Assembly: GCA_016199015.1 (NCBI GenBank)
Contig: JACQHN010000127.1
Coordinates: 1-5,349, forward strand
Source: Nitrospira defluvii
Lineage (GTDB): Bacteria; Nitrospirota; Nitrospiria; Nitrospirales; Nitrospiraceae
Direction of reading: 5' to 3'
Length of the DNA: 5,349 nucleotides
In this document: positions 5,101-5,349 of the stretch, piece by piece
How the letters are laid out: each line of letters begins with the position of its first letter
Position numbering within the stretch: the first letter of the stretch is position 1
Position numbers and translations under genes: made by a program
Notes under the pieces: generated by a model
Told to the model about the DNA's origin: nothing
Databases searched by the model: none
Seen by the model: the letters and a program-made list of their open reading frames with translations, nothing else

Positions 5101-5349
5101 AAAGGCGCTCTACCAGCAGACGGTCGCCCAAGTCCGCTCCACGATCGACGAGGCCTACCGCACCAAGACCTCCGGTCAGGCCCAGTTCATCGCCCTGACA
5201 GCCATCCTCAAACTCCGCCAAGTCTGTCTCTCGCCGCGTCTGCTGACACAACGCACCGACGAACCCTCGCCGAAACTCACCTTCCTGGTGGAACGGCTGC
5301 AAGTCTTGCTGGACGAGGGGCACAGCGCTCTCGTCTTCTCCCAGTTCAC
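2159..5349 (+). CDS. SWIM zinc-finger SNF2-family ATPase/helicase, C-terminus cut off
   Basis: This is a large cytoplasmic DNA-dependent ATPase of the SNF2 (Swi2/Snf2, superfamily 2) group, which moves along double-stranded DNA and remodels protein-DNA complexes. The frame stays open for 1063 codons to the right edge. Residues 103-116 form a SWIM zinc finger, CxC-x8-CxH (Cys103, Cys105, Cys114, His116). Residues of about 300-720 are probably the helicase-associated region of bacterial SNF2 proteins (inference from position). The ATPase lobe follows: RPYQREGYAWL, Walker A DDMGLGKT (773-780, Lys779), IVVPTSLLFNW (807-817), LLTTYG (848-853), Walker B DEAQ (873-876), LTGTPLEN (900-907) and LRRTK (954-958). 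The C-terminal lobe is just starting (ALVFSQF) when the window ends, so its motifs V and VI are unseen. An in-frame TGA at 2150-2152 makes ATG 2159 the earliest start; Met19 (2213) is an alternative, and neither has a clear ribosome site. Its cellular target is unknown. Confidence 0.93.
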   Translation, partial: MRKKTSSRRGRGDRPLSGMEPVPPSPAPESSALLAAFRALSTNDLYTMTPKASVVRGYDYYRQQRLQHYIWSQDLATLTSQVQGTRLYAVIFSLDHGFLAASCDCPAWNPDRLCKHVLCACFTTKHLLSPEAFRLPDRQQIRLPALRTELLGNDPKSSETPGATRNRPVNKGTIYEIVIDARHAYPQLLIHRNGSPLPGSWAPALPPELVPLLNTTWFISGFGEDPLLHYLRRHDRPYQILLETGRESVPLCWSPSVTCQSKTEIDLTGNQVRIRAVCLADGAPLERIVRFRTFVADLGGGRLLYLEDEGGWASFRSLQQCFNKVDPFLDPYSDGDERLRPVTLPDGSRSGRWQGITTETEFTVSLDEFRSAHIDLTRKQADRTLRDLMLKVDGTVTAVQRTVSDSPPAGDAPSYALILQPPDGPRDNPTAPWKLLAQCRMGAFCSAPSLSTFSCIAALEQGRAVSGPLRAQKRKAVLYEAFFTLLSVQDSKQRDHRIKTALAPESWSRQIGDEAYRWLRQRLSIYARPDVRLQIGARHWRLQPIDKAREAWLYKIPFQTFGPEIFRGMRRADEMRIDTHLLFQRLPDLLEKLTTAGIELLYDDKPLKPSRWDCSVQVERGDQEGTGIDWFEIRPEIRCDGVALKEAEWRAALQQGGLIDSERGLRVLDSHTLERLRAILDLTGEAQADRDAARIVHVPRLQVLDWLALRKQGIAVSLPSEDEAVLGRLLGFTQIAARPLPKRLHATLRPYQREGYAWLAFLYEHRFGACLADDMGLGKTLQAICLLAAIEEGRIKASIGVKGPHLIVVPTSLLFNWEQELARFAPRLKVHVYSGSERTLHTENGGILLTTYGLVRRDIDRLEHMAFHIIVFDEAQAVKNIQADTTGAVRRLKGRFKLALTGTPLENHVGEYFSVIDLCLPGLLGDYDRFKADLKRVQGSALERLLHRTRPFVLRRTKAEVLHDLPPKIESEVFLDLTERQKALYQQTVAQVRSTIDEAYRTKTSGQAQFIALTAILKLRQVCLSPRLLTQRTDEPSPKLTFLVERLQVLLDEGHSALVFSQF

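Noticed and set aside
1..5349. CRISPR arrays, tRNA or rRNA genes, toxin-antitoxin pairs, riboswitches
   Set aside because: I looked for regularly spaced repeats, cloverleaf-like or rRNA-like sequence and small paired genes and saw none I could support.

Overview
The window looks like accessory chromosomal DNA of a GC-rich Gram-negative bacterium. It carries a lipoprotein-type truncated hemoglobin and a SWIM/SNF2 ATPase next to worn-out insertion sequences. The gene set reminds me of Nitrospira-type genomes, but that is an impression from family resemblance and nothing here proves it.

Layout. (1) Positions 1-288, minus strand: N-terminal 96 residues of a MerR-family metal-type regulator that runs off the left edge. 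It is preceded by a textbook MerR-type promoter/operator (306-337) with a stretched 20-bp spacer. (2) Positions 433 to about 852: left part of an IS3-family element, with a left end starting TGACC, an intact orfA, and an orfB cut after about 21 codons. (3) Positions 853-1133: an unassigned 100-bp scrap, then the last 59 codons of an IS5-like transposase on the minus strand. Together these two remnants form an IS graveyard. (4) Positions 1334-1810, plus strand: a complete group-1 truncated hemoglobin with a lipoprotein signal, followed by a perfect 13-bp hairpin. (5) Positions 1811-2158: no convincing gene. Its right end holds a good sigma70-like promoter placed so that the next transcript would begin almost exactly at its ATG. 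(6) Position 2159 to the right edge, plus strand: 1063 codons of a large SWIM zinc-finger plus SNF2-family ATPase. It has all the N-terminal helicase-lobe motifs and is cut off as the C-terminal lobe begins.

The genes do not form one operon or an obvious pathway. The regulator reads leftwards, probably into a metal-handling operon outside the window. The hemoglobin is a single-gene unit with its own hairpin, and the ATPase starts its own unit. I see no CRISPR array, tRNA, rRNA or clear new multi-gene system. The points most worth a second look are the predicted leaderless start of the SNF2 gene, the altered heme pocket plus cysteine pair in the anchored hemoglobin, and the self-directed MerR-type promoter.
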